The position numbers were made by a program, and so were the translations under genes. From an uncultured Dysgonomonas sp. (GTDB taxonomy: Bacteria > Bacteroidota > Bacteroidia > Bacteroidales > Dysgonomonadaceae), in NCBI GenBank assembly GCA_937995835.1, contig CALKIV010000047.1:1-40598 (forward strand): 40,598 nt of DNA, in the 5' to 3' direction. A model generated the notes under the pieces. It did no database searches. It saw only the letters and a list, made by a program, of their open reading frames with translations, and was not told where the DNA came from. Of the stretch, positions 17,788 through 24,951 are shown one piece after another (positions within the stretch are counted from its first letter, which is position 1; each line of letters starts with the position of its first letter).

Positions 17788-17838
17788 AGTTCGAAGAACT
17801 ATTTATTGTCCATCCAAGTGCAACTATCATTGATAGTT
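17788..17838 (-). promoter_or_regulatory. Two palindromes in the pstS-pstC gap
   Basis: Within the 101 nt between pstS and pstC lie AACTATCA-T-TGATAGTT (17822-17838, 8-bp arms with a 1-nt centre) and AGTTC-GAA-GAACT (17788-17800, 5-bp arms). Neither has a T tract on the minus strand. They could form mRNA hairpins that stabilise the pstS message over the rest of the operon, as is common for binding-protein genes, or be a regulator site. Confidence 0.45.
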
Positions 17839-17871
17839 ATGGTTTTAAGATGTACCATTAAATACTTTCTG

Positions 17872-18909
17872 TTACTTAATAGCTTCCCCGTTGTAAGTCA
17901 TCCCCTCAATGGCTTTACGTGTTGTTTCCAACGATTTGCCTGTTAGTGGAGCGTAGCTAGTTTTTACAGCTGTTCTTTGTCCTTCTTCGCTTAGCACATA
18001 CGTTAGTAAGTCTTTCAGTGCTTTTGCTTGTTCTAGGGTACGGCCGTTGTAGTTTTGTTCTTTATATACTAAGATCCAAGTAAATGTGCTGATAGGATAT
18101 GCTTCAGGATTGTCAGAGTTGGTGATCACAGTACGTGTGTCGGCTGGCATTACGATGTCTGCTGATGCAGAGATGCTTTTTTCATTAGCCATTACAAAGT
18201 TGCCTGCACTGTTTTGCATGGTAGCAGAAGGGATATTCAGGGCTAAAGCATACTCAGAACCAATATAACCGATAGATCCGGAGGTCTCTACTACAATACC
18301 TGCAACACCCGGATTGCCCTTAGCAGCTACACCTTCAGGAAAGTTCAGCGATTTTCCCTCACCTATCTTTTCTTTCCATTGGCTATTTACTTTTGATAGA
18401 TATTCCGAGAATACAGCAGTTGTTCCACTACCATCTGAGCGGAAAACCGGAACAATAGCCTTTTCAGGTAAGTTAGCATCAGGGTTTAAATTTTTTATTT
18501 TCTCGTCATTCCATTTTTTGATTGTCCCCAAGTAGATATCTGTGATAATTTCTGCATTCAGCTTCAACTCCTTCACTTCGGGTAGGTTGTAAGCCATCAC
18601 TACACCTCCAAGCACAGCTGGCACGTGAATCACCTCGGCACCTATCTTTTTCATTTCTTCCTCAGAGAGAAATACATCCGATGCTCCAAAGTCTACAGTC
18701 TTATCCGTTAGGCTTCGGATGCCTCCACCACTTCCGATTGCTCCATAGGTAATTGTGCTACCTCCTTTTTGAGCATAGTCTTTGAAAACAATATTGTAAA
18801 ATGGGGCAGGGAATGTAGCTCCTGCACCAGAAATAGATACTTTTTTGTCACTTGAACAACTGCTAAGAAGTGCAACTGCAGCTAGTAATGAGAATGTAAT
18901 TTTTTTCAT
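17872..18909 (-). CDS. pstS: Phosphate-binding lipoprotein PstS
   Basis: The protein has 345 residues. A lipoprotein signal is present, with LLSSC and the lipidated Cys18. PstS phosphate-contact motifs are SGAGATFPAPFYN, GSGGGIRSLTDKTVDFGASDV and FRSDGSGTTAVF, and the C-terminal LLTYVLSEEGQ is typical. It delivers phosphate to PstCA, tethered to the outer face of the membrane. It is the first gene of the seven-gene phosphate block, with its own upstream control region. Confidence 0.96.
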   Translation of the reverse strand: MKKITFSLLAAVALLSSCSSDKKVSISGAGATFPAPFYNIVFKDYAQKGGSTITYGAIGSGGGIRSLTDKTVDFGASDVFLSEEEMKKIGAEVIHVPAVLGGVVMAYNLPEVKELKLNAEIITDIYLGTIKKWNDEKIKNLNPDANLPEKAIVPVFRSDGSGTTAVFSEYLSKVNSQWKEKIGEGKSLNFPEGVAAKGNPGVAGIVVETSGSIGYIGSEYALALNIPSATMQNSAGNFVMANEKSISASADIVMPADTRTVITNSDNPEAYPISTFTWILVYKEQNYNGRTLEQAKALKDLLTYVLSEEGQRTAVKTSYAPLTGKSLETTRKAIEGMTYNGEAIK

Positions 18910-18955
18910 CTTTATTTCATTTTAGTTTTTTTATCAATTTCACAATGCAATATTA

Positions 18956-18972
18956 TAGACAGGATGTGACAA
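18956..18972 (-). promoter_or_regulatory. Pho-box-like direct repeat upstream of pstS
   Basis: On the minus strand this reads TTGTCAC-ATC-CTGTCTA: two TGTC repeats with a 10-bp period, 47-63 bp before the pstS start. The enteric Pho box uses CTGTCAT repeats with an 11-bp period, so this is only a resemblance. It lies just upstream of a weak -7-like TAATATTG (18948-18955), a suitable place for a PhoB-type activator. Confidence 0.3.
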
Positions 18973-19092
18973 AGTGGTTTACCTATTGTTACGATACGGT
19001 TAAGAAAGATGAAGAAGTAGATGAAGCGTGTGAAAGGGATTTATTTCCACAAGAATGAATGATTTTCCATCCTTTGGTGTGGCTAAAGTAGT

Positions 19093-19100
19093 TAATTTTG
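19093..19100 (+). promoter_or_regulatory. Candidate -7 element for the GH43 gene
   Basis: TAATTTTG is a full TAnnTTTG match 29 bp before the GH43 start. A TTTG lies at 19073-19076 but with 16 bp spacing, shorter than the usual 19-21. Confidence 0.4.
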
Positions 19101-19128
19101 TGTAGTTGGTAACATTAATGTTTTTAAT

Positions 19129-21033
19129 ATGATGAAAAAAATATATTCTTTATTGAGTTTGATCTTTTTGTGTCCACTCTTTTTTTATGGGCAAGACTAT
19201 AAATCGGGCCCAGAGCCCAAAGATTATATCGCTTATCTGTTTACCTACTTTGGTGGCGATGGAAATAGCGAAGCTGTGCGATATGCGATCAGTTTGGATG
19301 GTTATAATTATAAAGCATTAAATAATAACAAACCTGTTTTGGACTCAGAGAAGATTAGTCGTACAGGTGGAGTCCGCGACCCACATATTCTCAGAGGGGA
19401 GGATAAAAAAACATTCTATATGGTGCTTACGGATATGGTGGCTGCCAAAGGATGGGATTCAAATAGGGGATTGGTATTGCTGAAGTCAACAGATTTGATT
19501 CATTGGCAATCTACTGCGATCAATATTCAAGAACGATTTTCAGGAAATGAAGATTTGCTCAGAGTATGGGCACCACAAACTATTTTCGACAAAGAAGCTG
19601 GCAAATACATGGTCTACTGGTCTATGAAGCATGGAGCAGATGGTGCTGATATTATCTATTATGCTTATGCCAACAAAGAGTTCACTGATTTTGAAGAAGC
19701 TCCTAAAGTCCTATTTATGCCAAAGAATAAGAAATCGTGCATCGATGGAGATATTATCTATAAGGATGGTATTTATCATATGTTCTACAAAACAGAGGGA
19801 CATGGGAATGGCATAAAGGTAGCAACAACAAAAAGTCTGGCATCCGGCGATTGGACTGAGTTCGACGATTACAAACAGCAAACACAAATGGCTGTAGAAG
19901 GCTCGTGTGTTTTCAAACTGAATAATTCAGATAAGTATATGTTGATTTATGATGTCTATCGTAACAAAGAGTTTCACTTCTGCGAGAGTACAGACCTGAT
20001 CAATTTTAAGGCGATAGACGAACAAATCTCTATGGATTTTCATCCTCGTCATGGAACGGTGATTCCCATCACTAGAAAAGAATTACATGCTTTAACGTCG
20101 CAATGGGGAATGCCGGATGGCTTTCCTGTATCTCCTAATAATCCGGTTTTAGAAGGTTTTCATGCAGATCCAGATATAATATACTCTGAGAAAATGGGTA
20201 AGTATTATTTGTATCCCACCAGTGATGGATATGAAAATTGGGGAGGCTATTACTTCAAGGTGTTTTCTTCCGACGATTTGAAATTTTGGAAAGATGAAGG
20301 TGTGATTTTAGATCTTAAAAAAGATGCTCCATGGGCAGGACGTAATGCATGGGCGCCCACCATGATAGAAAAAAAGATAAACGGAGAATATAAGTACTAC
20401 TATTATTATACAGGAGCTCAAAAAATAGGGGTTGCCACTTCAGATAGTCCTACAGGGCCGTTTAAGGATTTGGGCAAGCCACTGATTGCTGACAAACCAG
20501 CAGGTATAAACCGAGGACAAGAAATAGATCCACAAGTGTTTTGTGATCCACTTTCAGGCAAGAATTACCTCTATTGGGGCAATGGCTATCTGGCTGTCGT
20601 GGAGCTCAATGAAGATATGATGTCTATCAAAGATCAATCATTGAAAATTATCCCCCTTGATGGCACCTTCAGAGAAGGTATCTATGTGATCTATAGAGAT
20701 GGAACTTACTATTTTACGTGGTCAGAAAACGATACCCGAAGCGAGGATTATAGGGTTAGATATGGCACATCCAAATCTCCGTTAGGCCCCGTGGAAATAT
20801 CTAAAGATAATTTGATATTGAACAAAGTGCCCGAACTTGGTATCTATGGTACAGGTCATCATTCGGTGATTCAAGTGCCCGGAAAAGATGAGTGGTATAT
20901 TGTTTATCATAGATTCAATATCCCTGATGGCATCAATATGGGGCGCAGTGCAGGTTACCACAGAGAGGTATGTATTGAACCACTAGAGTTTAATGCAGAT
21001 GGAAGCATCAAGCCGGTTGTTCCCACTTTATAG
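19129..21033 (+). CDS. Secreted two-module glycoside hydrolase family 43 protein
   Basis: The protein has 634 residues with a signal peptide (about 1-21, ...LFFYG). Two five-blade-propeller GH43-like modules follow. Module 1 (about 30-330) shows candidate acid residues Asp84 (GVRDPHI), Asp206 (CIDGDI) and Glu257 (AVEGSC). Module 2 (about 340-634) shows Asp347 (FHADPDI), Asp467 (EIDPQVF) and Glu516 (FREGIY). GH43 enzymes cleave arabinose or xylose side chains and backbones by inversion, and all three acids appear present in each module. There are no SusC/SusD or sensor genes nearby, so this is an isolated enzyme rather than part of a polysaccharide utilisation locus. The exact linkage is unknown. 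The start is 19129 or 19132. Confidence 0.88.
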   Translation: MMKKIYSLLSLIFLCPLFFYGQDYKSGPEPKDYIAYLFTYFGGDGNSEAVRYAISLDGYNYKALNNNKPVLDSEKISRTGGVRDPHILRGEDKKTFYMVLTDMVAAKGWDSNRGLVLLKSTDLIHWQSTAINIQERFSGNEDLLRVWAPQTIFDKEAGKYMVYWSMKHGADGADIIYYAYANKEFTDFEEAPKVLFMPKNKKSCIDGDIIYKDGIYHMFYKTEGHGNGIKVATTKSLASGDWTEFDDYKQQTQMAVEGSCVFKLNNSDKYMLIYDVYRNKEFHFCESTDLINFKAIDEQISMDFHPRHGTVIPITRKELHALTSQWGMPDGFPVSPNNPVLEGFHADPDIIYSEKMGKYYLYPTSDGYENWGGYYFKVFSSDDLKFWKDEGVILDLKKDAPWAGRNAWAPTMIEKKINGEYKYYYYYTGAQKIGVATSDSPTGPFKDLGKPLIADKPAGINRGQEIDPQVFCDPLSGKNYLYWGNGYLAVVELNEDMMSIKDQSLKIIPLDGTFREGIYVIYRDGTYYFTWSENDTRSEDYRVRYGTSKSPLGPVEISKDNLILNKVPELGIYGTGHHSVIQVPGKDEWYIVYHRFNIPDGINMGRSAGYHREVCIEPLEFNADGSIKPVVPTL

Positions 21034-21149
21034 GAGTTGAAAGTCAAAAAAGTGCATAGGAAGTCTTCTTAAAAGGTTTTGTAAGTTAATAAAAGTGAAT
21101 ATGTTTTACATATTTTCTGGAAAGAACGTTTAATCGGTTGAATAGTATG

Positions 21150-21157
21150 TATATTTG
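21150..21157 (+). promoter_or_regulatory. Candidate -7 element for the first SPOR lipoprotein
   Basis: TATATTTG, the best form of the Bacteroidetes -7 element, lies 49 bp before the start codon. No convincing -33 TTTG is at the expected distance. Confidence 0.5.
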
Positions 21158-21206
21158 TACTTTCGTATTAAACTAATCAAATTAGAAGGACTCAATATTT
21201 AATGTT

Positions 21207-21737
21207 ATGAATAAGAAGATTTTGACTTTTTGCACACTTGCTTTTTTACTTTTAGCTTTTGGATCATGTAAACCTAAACAAAGCGAATTTAAATCAGCTT
21301 ACGAAGCAGCTAAAGAAAGAGAAATGGGAGCCGAAGAGGTAGCAGCAGAAGAATATGAAGCTGTTTCTAGACCAAGACCAACTCCTACAACCTCTAGTTC
21401 TTCTGAATCTGTAAGAAGAGAAAAAATTACGCCAGTGAATAGCAGCGACGCTTCAGGACTTAAAGCATATAGTGTAGTGATAGCATCTATCAGTATGAAA
21501 CCAAATGCAGAAGCTCTAAAAAGAAGAATGGAACAAGCTGGATATAAAACTATTTTGGTACAAAACGAACAAAGTATGTACAGAGTAATTATTGCAAGCT
21601 ATGATTCTAAAGATCAAGCAGTAGCTAGACGTTCTGAAATTTTGGATGACTTTTTTGCAACATCTGATCAAGAAAGTTTGAGAGCTCAATATGGCATTCC
21701 TTTCAACGATTGGTGGATTCTACAAAGAGAATACTAA
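21207..21737 (+). CDS. SPOR-domain lipoprotein, copy 1
   Basis: The protein has 176 residues. The lipoprotein signal ends in AFGSC (Cys about 21). A low-complexity acidic then Pro/Ser/Thr-rich linker (EEVAAEEYEAV; PRPTPTTSSSSES) runs to about residue 88. A SPOR domain follows with LKAYSVVIASISMKPNAEAL, then the beta-alpha-beta repeat ending around YRVIIASYDSKDQAVARR. SPOR domains bind denuded peptidoglycan glycan strands, usually at division sites; here the domain would be membrane-tethered, in inner or outer leaflet. It has its own promoter and terminator and is followed by a paralogue. Confidence 0.82.
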   Translation: MNKKILTFCTLAFLLLAFGSCKPKQSEFKSAYEAAKEREMGAEEVAAEEYEAVSRPRPTPTTSSSSESVRREKITPVNSSDASGLKAYSVVIASISMKPNAEALKRRMEQAGYKTILVQNEQSMYRVIIASYDSKDQAVARRSEILDDFFATSDQESLRAQYGIPFNDWWILQREY

Positions 21738-21770
21738 GCAGAAGAAGCATAAAGAAATACATCAAAAGGA

Positions 21771-21800
21771 AGAAGAATATAAATCATATTCTTCTTTTTT
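21771..21800 (+). terminator. Intrinsic terminator after SPOR lipoprotein copy 1
   Basis: AGAAGAATAT (21771-21780) pairs perfectly with ATATTCTTCT (21786-21795) around the AAATC loop. The pairing extends outward through A-T and G-T, and a six-T tract ends the element. It separates the two SPOR genes into distinct transcripts. Confidence 0.85.
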
Positions 21801-21844
21801 CTATATTAACAGTATTATAACGTTAAATGTTAAGTTCTTTTTTC

Positions 21845-21852
21845 TATATTTG
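21845..21852 (+). promoter_or_regulatory. Candidate -7 element for the second SPOR lipoprotein
   Basis: TATATTTG sits 32 bp before the start codon and after the terminator of copy 1, so copy 2 and the downstream metallo-hydrolase appear to have their own promoter. Confidence 0.5.
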
Positions 21853-21884
21853 GAAGTAGAATTGTAATTCAACAAGACTTTGAT

Positions 21885-22361
21885 ATGAAAATTTATTTTT
21901 ACACAACATTACTAACTATTCTTTTTTTAGGACTTTTCTCTTGTGTTAAGAAACAATCAGAACCAGTAGAGGATAATCCAGTCATCGTTTATGATACCCC
22001 TGCAAGGGGAGAAGTGATTGAAGAACAGCAGTCTGTAGCTAGAGAGACTCAGCATGTGCAATCCTTCAAGACTGACAATTACAATCAGCTGAAGAGATAT
22101 AATGTAATTGTAGCTACCCTGACCCAATCTAATGGTATAGAGGCTCTAAAACGCTTCTTCGAAAGAGATGGTATCGATTATTTTGTGGTAAGAAATCCAA
22201 GTGGAAGTTACTATTTTATTATTCATAGCTCAGACTCTGAAGATGCAGCGATGAAGGCTAGAAGCGAGTTCCTAGTCAGAAATGCAGTAAATAAATCAAG
22301 AAATGATATCTGGCAACAATATTATATTCAGTTGACAGATGCCTTTATTTTTGAAAAATAA
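21885..22361 (+). CDS. SPOR-domain lipoprotein, copy 2
   Basis: The protein has 158 residues with a lipoprotein signal ending LFSC (Cys20), a short variable linker, then a SPOR-like domain from about residue 68 (QLKRYNVIVATLTQSNGIEALKRF, and SYYFIIHSSDSEDAAMKAR). The order of segments and the C-terminal ends match copy 1, but identity is only moderate, so the duplication is old. It probably forms a transcript with the metallo-hydrolase 23 nt downstream. Confidence 0.78.
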   Translation: MKIYFYTTLLTILFLGLFSCVKKQSEPVEDNPVIVYDTPARGEVIEEQQSVARETQHVQSFKTDNYNQLKRYNVIVATLTQSNGIEALKRFFERDGIDYFVVRNPSGSYYFIIHSSDSEDAAMKARSEFLVRNAVNKSRNDIWQQYYIQLTDAFIFEK

Positions 22362-22384
22362 AACAAGAAAAATTAGTTTCAGTA

Positions 22385-23143
22385 ATGAAAGTTAAGTTTT
22401 TAGGTACAGGCTGTTCGATAGGAGTACCTGAAATAGGCTGTGTGTGCCCAGTATGCAAATCAAACGATATAAGAGACAGACGCAAAAGAGCGTCTGTCTT
22501 AATTTCTATTAAAGGCAAACGCTTACTCATTGACTGTGGTCCTGACTTCAAGGAGCAGATCATTGGTGAACCATTTGCAAAGCTAGATGGGCTCCTCCTA
22601 ACCCATGAGCACTATGACCATGTAGGAGGCATAGACGATCTTCGTGCTTTTGGAGCTTTTGGTGATGTGGAGCTTTATGCAAATGAATTAACAGCTGAAA
22701 GTCTCCAAAATAGGATCCCTTATTGTTTTGCAAAAAATAAATATCCTGGTGTTCCCAGTCTTCATCTCAACGTCTTGGAAGATGATAATCCATTTTTTGT
22801 GGAAAATATAGAAATCACGCCAGTGAGAGTGATGCACTACATGTTGCCGATATTTGGCTATAGAATAGATAACTTTGCCTATCTGACAGATGTTCTAACG
22901 GTGCCTGAAGAAGAATATGGAAAGTTGAAAAACTTGGACGTATTGGTGGTTAGTGCGCTACGACATCAGCCACATATCTCTCACCAAACTTTGGCGCAAG
23001 CATTAAAAATGATCAGGCGAATAGCTCCTAAGCAAGCTTATATTATACATATGAGTCACCGTTTAGGCTTACATGCAGAAGAAGATGCCAAGCTACCTCA
23101 AGGGGTAAACCTGGCATATGATGGTCTTGAAATTACTATTTAA
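22385..23143 (+). CDS. PhnP-like metallo-beta-lactamase-fold hydrolase
   Basis: The 252 residues are the size of PhnP. The metal site motif is LLTHEHYDHVGG (HxHxDH), with further ligands in RVMHY and the C-terminal HMSHRLG. A Cys-rich N-terminal knuckle, EIGCVCPVCKSND, matches the structural zinc site of PhnP-type phosphoribosyl cyclic phosphodiesterases. No phn genes are nearby, so a role in phosphonate breakdown is not supported; a general cyclic phosphodiesterase is more cautious. Its 3' end overlaps convergent pyrI by 8 nt. Confidence 0.82.
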   Translation: MKVKFLGTGCSIGVPEIGCVCPVCKSNDIRDRRKRASVLISIKGKRLLIDCGPDFKEQIIGEPFAKLDGLLLTHEHYDHVGGIDDLRAFGAFGDVELYANELTAESLQNRIPYCFAKNKYPGVPSLHLNVLEDDNPFFVENIEITPVRVMHYMLPIFGYRIDNFAYLTDVLTVPEEEYGKLKNLDVLVVSALRHQPHISHQTLAQALKMIRRIAPKQAYIIHMSHRLGLHAEEDAKLPQGVNLAYDGLEITI

Positions 23144-23597
23144 GTTCTATTTCTTCTTGCTTGATTCTCACCTCGCAATAGTGACATTTTAGAATCACTT
23201 TGTCTTTGTCAATTACTCTGAAGCGAGTAGGCATGGGCTCATTATTGCTGATGCATTTGGGGTTTTTGCATTTGACGATTCCAATAATATTGTCGGGAAT
23301 CTCAATTCGTTTCTTTTCCACCACTTCATAGTTCTTTATGGTGTTGAGTACAATATTTGGAGCAATAACAGCAAGTTTGTTAATATCTTCTTTTTCAAAG
23401 TACTTATCAGATACTTTGATAATCCCCTTCGACCCCATCTTTTTACTATCAAGGTTGTTACCGATGGTGATTCCATGTGTAATGTTCTCTAGTTTTAAGA
23501 GTGACACCACTTTGAATAATACATCAGAGGGAATGTGATCTATTGCTGTTCCGTTGCATAGTGCAGCTACTTGTAGTTCTTTTCTTATTTTTCCCAT
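23136..23597 (-). CDS. pyrI: Aspartate carbamoyltransferase regulatory chain PyrI
   Basis: The 153 residues from MGKIRKELQVAAL equal the enteric PyrI length. The N-terminal allosteric domain has AIDHIPSDVLFKVVSLL, and the C-terminal zinc domain keeps the four cysteines in CKNPKC and CHYC. It binds CTP/ATP/UTP and gives feedback control to the PyrB trimer. A longer in-frame start (23636) is rejected because the extra 13 residues lie in pyrB and are unlike the family. The chosen start overlaps the pyrB end by 13 nt, so the subunits are translationally coupled. Confidence 0.96.
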   Translation of the reverse strand: MGKIRKELQVAALCNGTAIDHIPSDVLFKVVSLLKLENITHGITIGNNLDSKKMGSKGIIKVSDKYFEKEDINKLAVIAPNIVLNTIKNYEVVEKKRIEIPDNIIGIVKCKNPKCISNNEPMPTRFRVIDKDKVILKCHYCEVRIKQEEIELK

Positions 23598-24523
23598 GAC
23601 TTCTTTATTTTGTCGGTTAAACCTAATGCATCGCAAATCACAGCTTGACGAGCAAACACTCCATTCTTGGCCTGCTCAAAGTAGTAAGCTTTAGGGCTGT
23701 CATCCACGTCTTGTTCTATCTCTTTGACTCTAGGCAGAGGATGAAGAATACGAAGATTGTCTTTACTCTCTTCAATCATATCCCTCTTGAGAGTATAGAT
23801 GTTTTTCACCTTTTCGTATTCCATCAAGTCTGTAAATCTTTCCTTTTGCACACGTGTCATATACAAGATGTCAGACTGATTGATCACATCTACAGAGAAA
23901 TCAGTATGTTCTATGTATTTAATATTGTTTTCATCACAGAAGCTCTTATAGATACTCGGTACTTTCAGCTCTTGAGGAGCTATAAAGTGGAAAGTGGGAT
24001 TGAAATGTGACATGCCGATGATCAAGGAGTGTACGGTTCGTCCATACTTTAGATCTCCGACTACTGTAATGGTAAGGTTGTTAAGTGTACCTTGGGTTTT
24101 GTAGATCGAATACATATCCAGCATCGTTTGTGTGGGGTGCTGATTGGCTCCATCCCCAGCATTGATTATTGGGATGTTAGAGACTTCAGAGGCGTACCTG
24201 GCTGCTCCTTCTAAATGGTGCCTCATAGCGATGATATCAGCATAATTGTTGATCATCAGGATAGTGTCTTTTAGCGATTCTCCTTTGGTGGAGCTAGTAG
24301 TGGCAGCATCGGAGAATCCGATTACACGTGCACCTAGCCGATTGAACGCCGTTTCGAAACTTAATCTGGTGCGCGTAGACGGTTCAAAAAAAAGTGTAGC
24401 GCATACCTTTCCCTCTAGAATCTTTTGATTGGGATTCTTGTCAAATTTCTTAGCTAGTTCTAAGATCCTAAGAATGTCCTCCTTAGAGTAATCTTTTATT
24501 GAAACAAGGCTTTTGTTTGTCAT
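23585..24523 (-). CDS. pyrB: Aspartate carbamoyltransferase catalytic chain PyrB
   Basis: The 312 residues match the catalytic chain. Carbamoyl phosphate and aspartate contacts are in FEPSTRTRLSFETAFNRLG, the HPTQTMLDMYSI loop and the HPLPRV loop. It makes carbamoyl aspartate, the committed step of pyrimidine synthesis. It is followed by pyrI and preceded by a leader ORF that runs through an intrinsic terminator (listed separately), so transcription attenuation is likely in addition to allostery. Confidence 0.97.
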   Translation of the reverse strand: MTNKSLVSIKDYSKEDILRILELAKKFDKNPNQKILEGKVCATLFFEPSTRTRLSFETAFNRLGARVIGFSDAATTSSTKGESLKDTILMINNYADIIAMRHHLEGAARYASEVSNIPIINAGDGANQHPTQTMLDMYSIYKTQGTLNNLTITVVGDLKYGRTVHSLIIGMSHFNPTFHFIAPQELKVPSIYKSFCDENNIKYIEHTDFSVDVINQSDILYMTRVQKERFTDLMEYEKVKNIYTLKRDMIEESKDNLRILHPLPRVKEIEQDVDDSPKAYYFEQAKNGVFARQAVICDALGLTDKIKKSWEK

Positions 24524-24541
24524 ACTTACAAGTTTGAGAGA

Positions 24542-24664
24542 TTAAAAGTGAGGATAAAAAAATATCCTCGGAAGATAAACTTCGAGGATATTTATATATG
24601 AATTATAATATTGTGAGATGTTTTGATTCTCAATATATTCTGTTCTATGGTTGTGGGTCTTCAT
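24542..24664 (-). CDS. pyrB leader peptide (40 codons) overlapping the attenuator
   Basis: On the minus strand an ATG at 24664 opens a frame of 40 codons that ends with TAA at 24544-24542, 18 nt before the pyrB start. The peptide begins MKTHNHRTEYIENQ and ends FFYPHF. It is rich in Tyr, Asn and Ile, reflecting A/U-rich codons. The frame reads straight through the terminator hairpin and its T tract. A -7 element lies about 22 nt upstream of the ATG. Length (44 codons in E. coli pyrL), position and overlap with the terminator all parallel the enteric pyrBI leader. The peptide itself probably has no function; its translation would be the regulator. Confidence 0.6.
   Translation of the reverse strand: MKTHNHRTEYIENQNISQYYNSYINILEVYLPRIFFYPHF
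24556..24593 (-). terminator. Intrinsic terminator (attenuator) in the pyrB leader
   Basis: Read on the minus strand, an 11-bp perfect stem (24593-24583 with 24570-24560, AAATATCCTCG / CGAGGATATTT) continues as a 3-bp inner helix after one bulged base and is followed by seven T (24562-24556). The T tract exists only on the minus strand, and no gene lies upstream in that direction within the 428-bp divergent gap, so it must control entry into pyrB. It is entirely within the 40-codon leader frame. Confidence 0.82.
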
Positions 24665-24686
24665 ATCTACATATTTCAACTAACGA

Positions 24687-24694
24687 CAAAGATA
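24687..24694 (-). promoter_or_regulatory. Candidate -7 element for the pyrB leader transcript
   Basis: On the minus strand this reads TATCTTTG, a full TAnnTTTG match. It would start the transcript near 24681, about 17 nt before the leader ATG. No clear -33 TTTG is seen. Confidence 0.5.
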
Positions 24695-24883
24695 ATCACT
24701 TTATTTTTATTTTTTGCACGAAAAGAATATTTTCACTTTTTTGATCTAATGATGTAACCTTTTTGTCTGTTTCCTTTCTTATATAGTATATGTCTTTTTG
24801 TGCTTATGAAAAAGTTTGATTTTTATCACATTATAATGTTAAAAACTATTATTATCATAACTTATATGTTATTTATCAAACAA

Positions 24884-24916
24884 ATTGAAAATAAGTGACA
24901 TATTTTTTTAATTTTG
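24884..24916 (+). promoter_or_regulatory. Promoter of the ABC exporter operon
   Basis: ATTG (24884-24887) and TAATTTTG (24909-24916) are separated by 21 bp, fitting the Bacteroidetes -33/-7 pattern. The transcript would start near 24924, about 28 nt before the TTG start codon of the first gene. Confidence 0.6.
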
Positions 24917-24951
24917 TGTTAGAAAATGGAACGAACTAAAAATCTCACAAA

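Larger units (their letters stand above)
24524..24951. other. pyrB / exporter divergent intergenic region
   Basis: This 428-bp AT-rich gap holds the pyrB leader ORF and attenuator (24542-24664), a pyrB -7 element (24687-24694, minus) and the exporter promoter (24884-24916, plus). The stretch 24700-24880 has no ORF or structure that I can support. Confidence 0.7.

Noticed and set aside
21098..21116. Small hairpin AATATG-TTTTA-CATATT after the GH43 gene
   Set aside because: The 6-bp A/T stem is too unstable for a terminator, and it sits 65 nt past the stop, close to the next promoter.
22385..23143. Assignment of the metallo-hydrolase as a phosphonate-pathway PhnP
   Set aside because: Length and zinc knuckle match PhnP, but no phosphonate genes are in the window, so only the fold-level call is kept.
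23598..23636. 13-residue N-terminal extension of PyrI
   Set aside because: It falls inside pyrB coding sequence, and the shorter form gives exactly the usual 153-residue PyrI.
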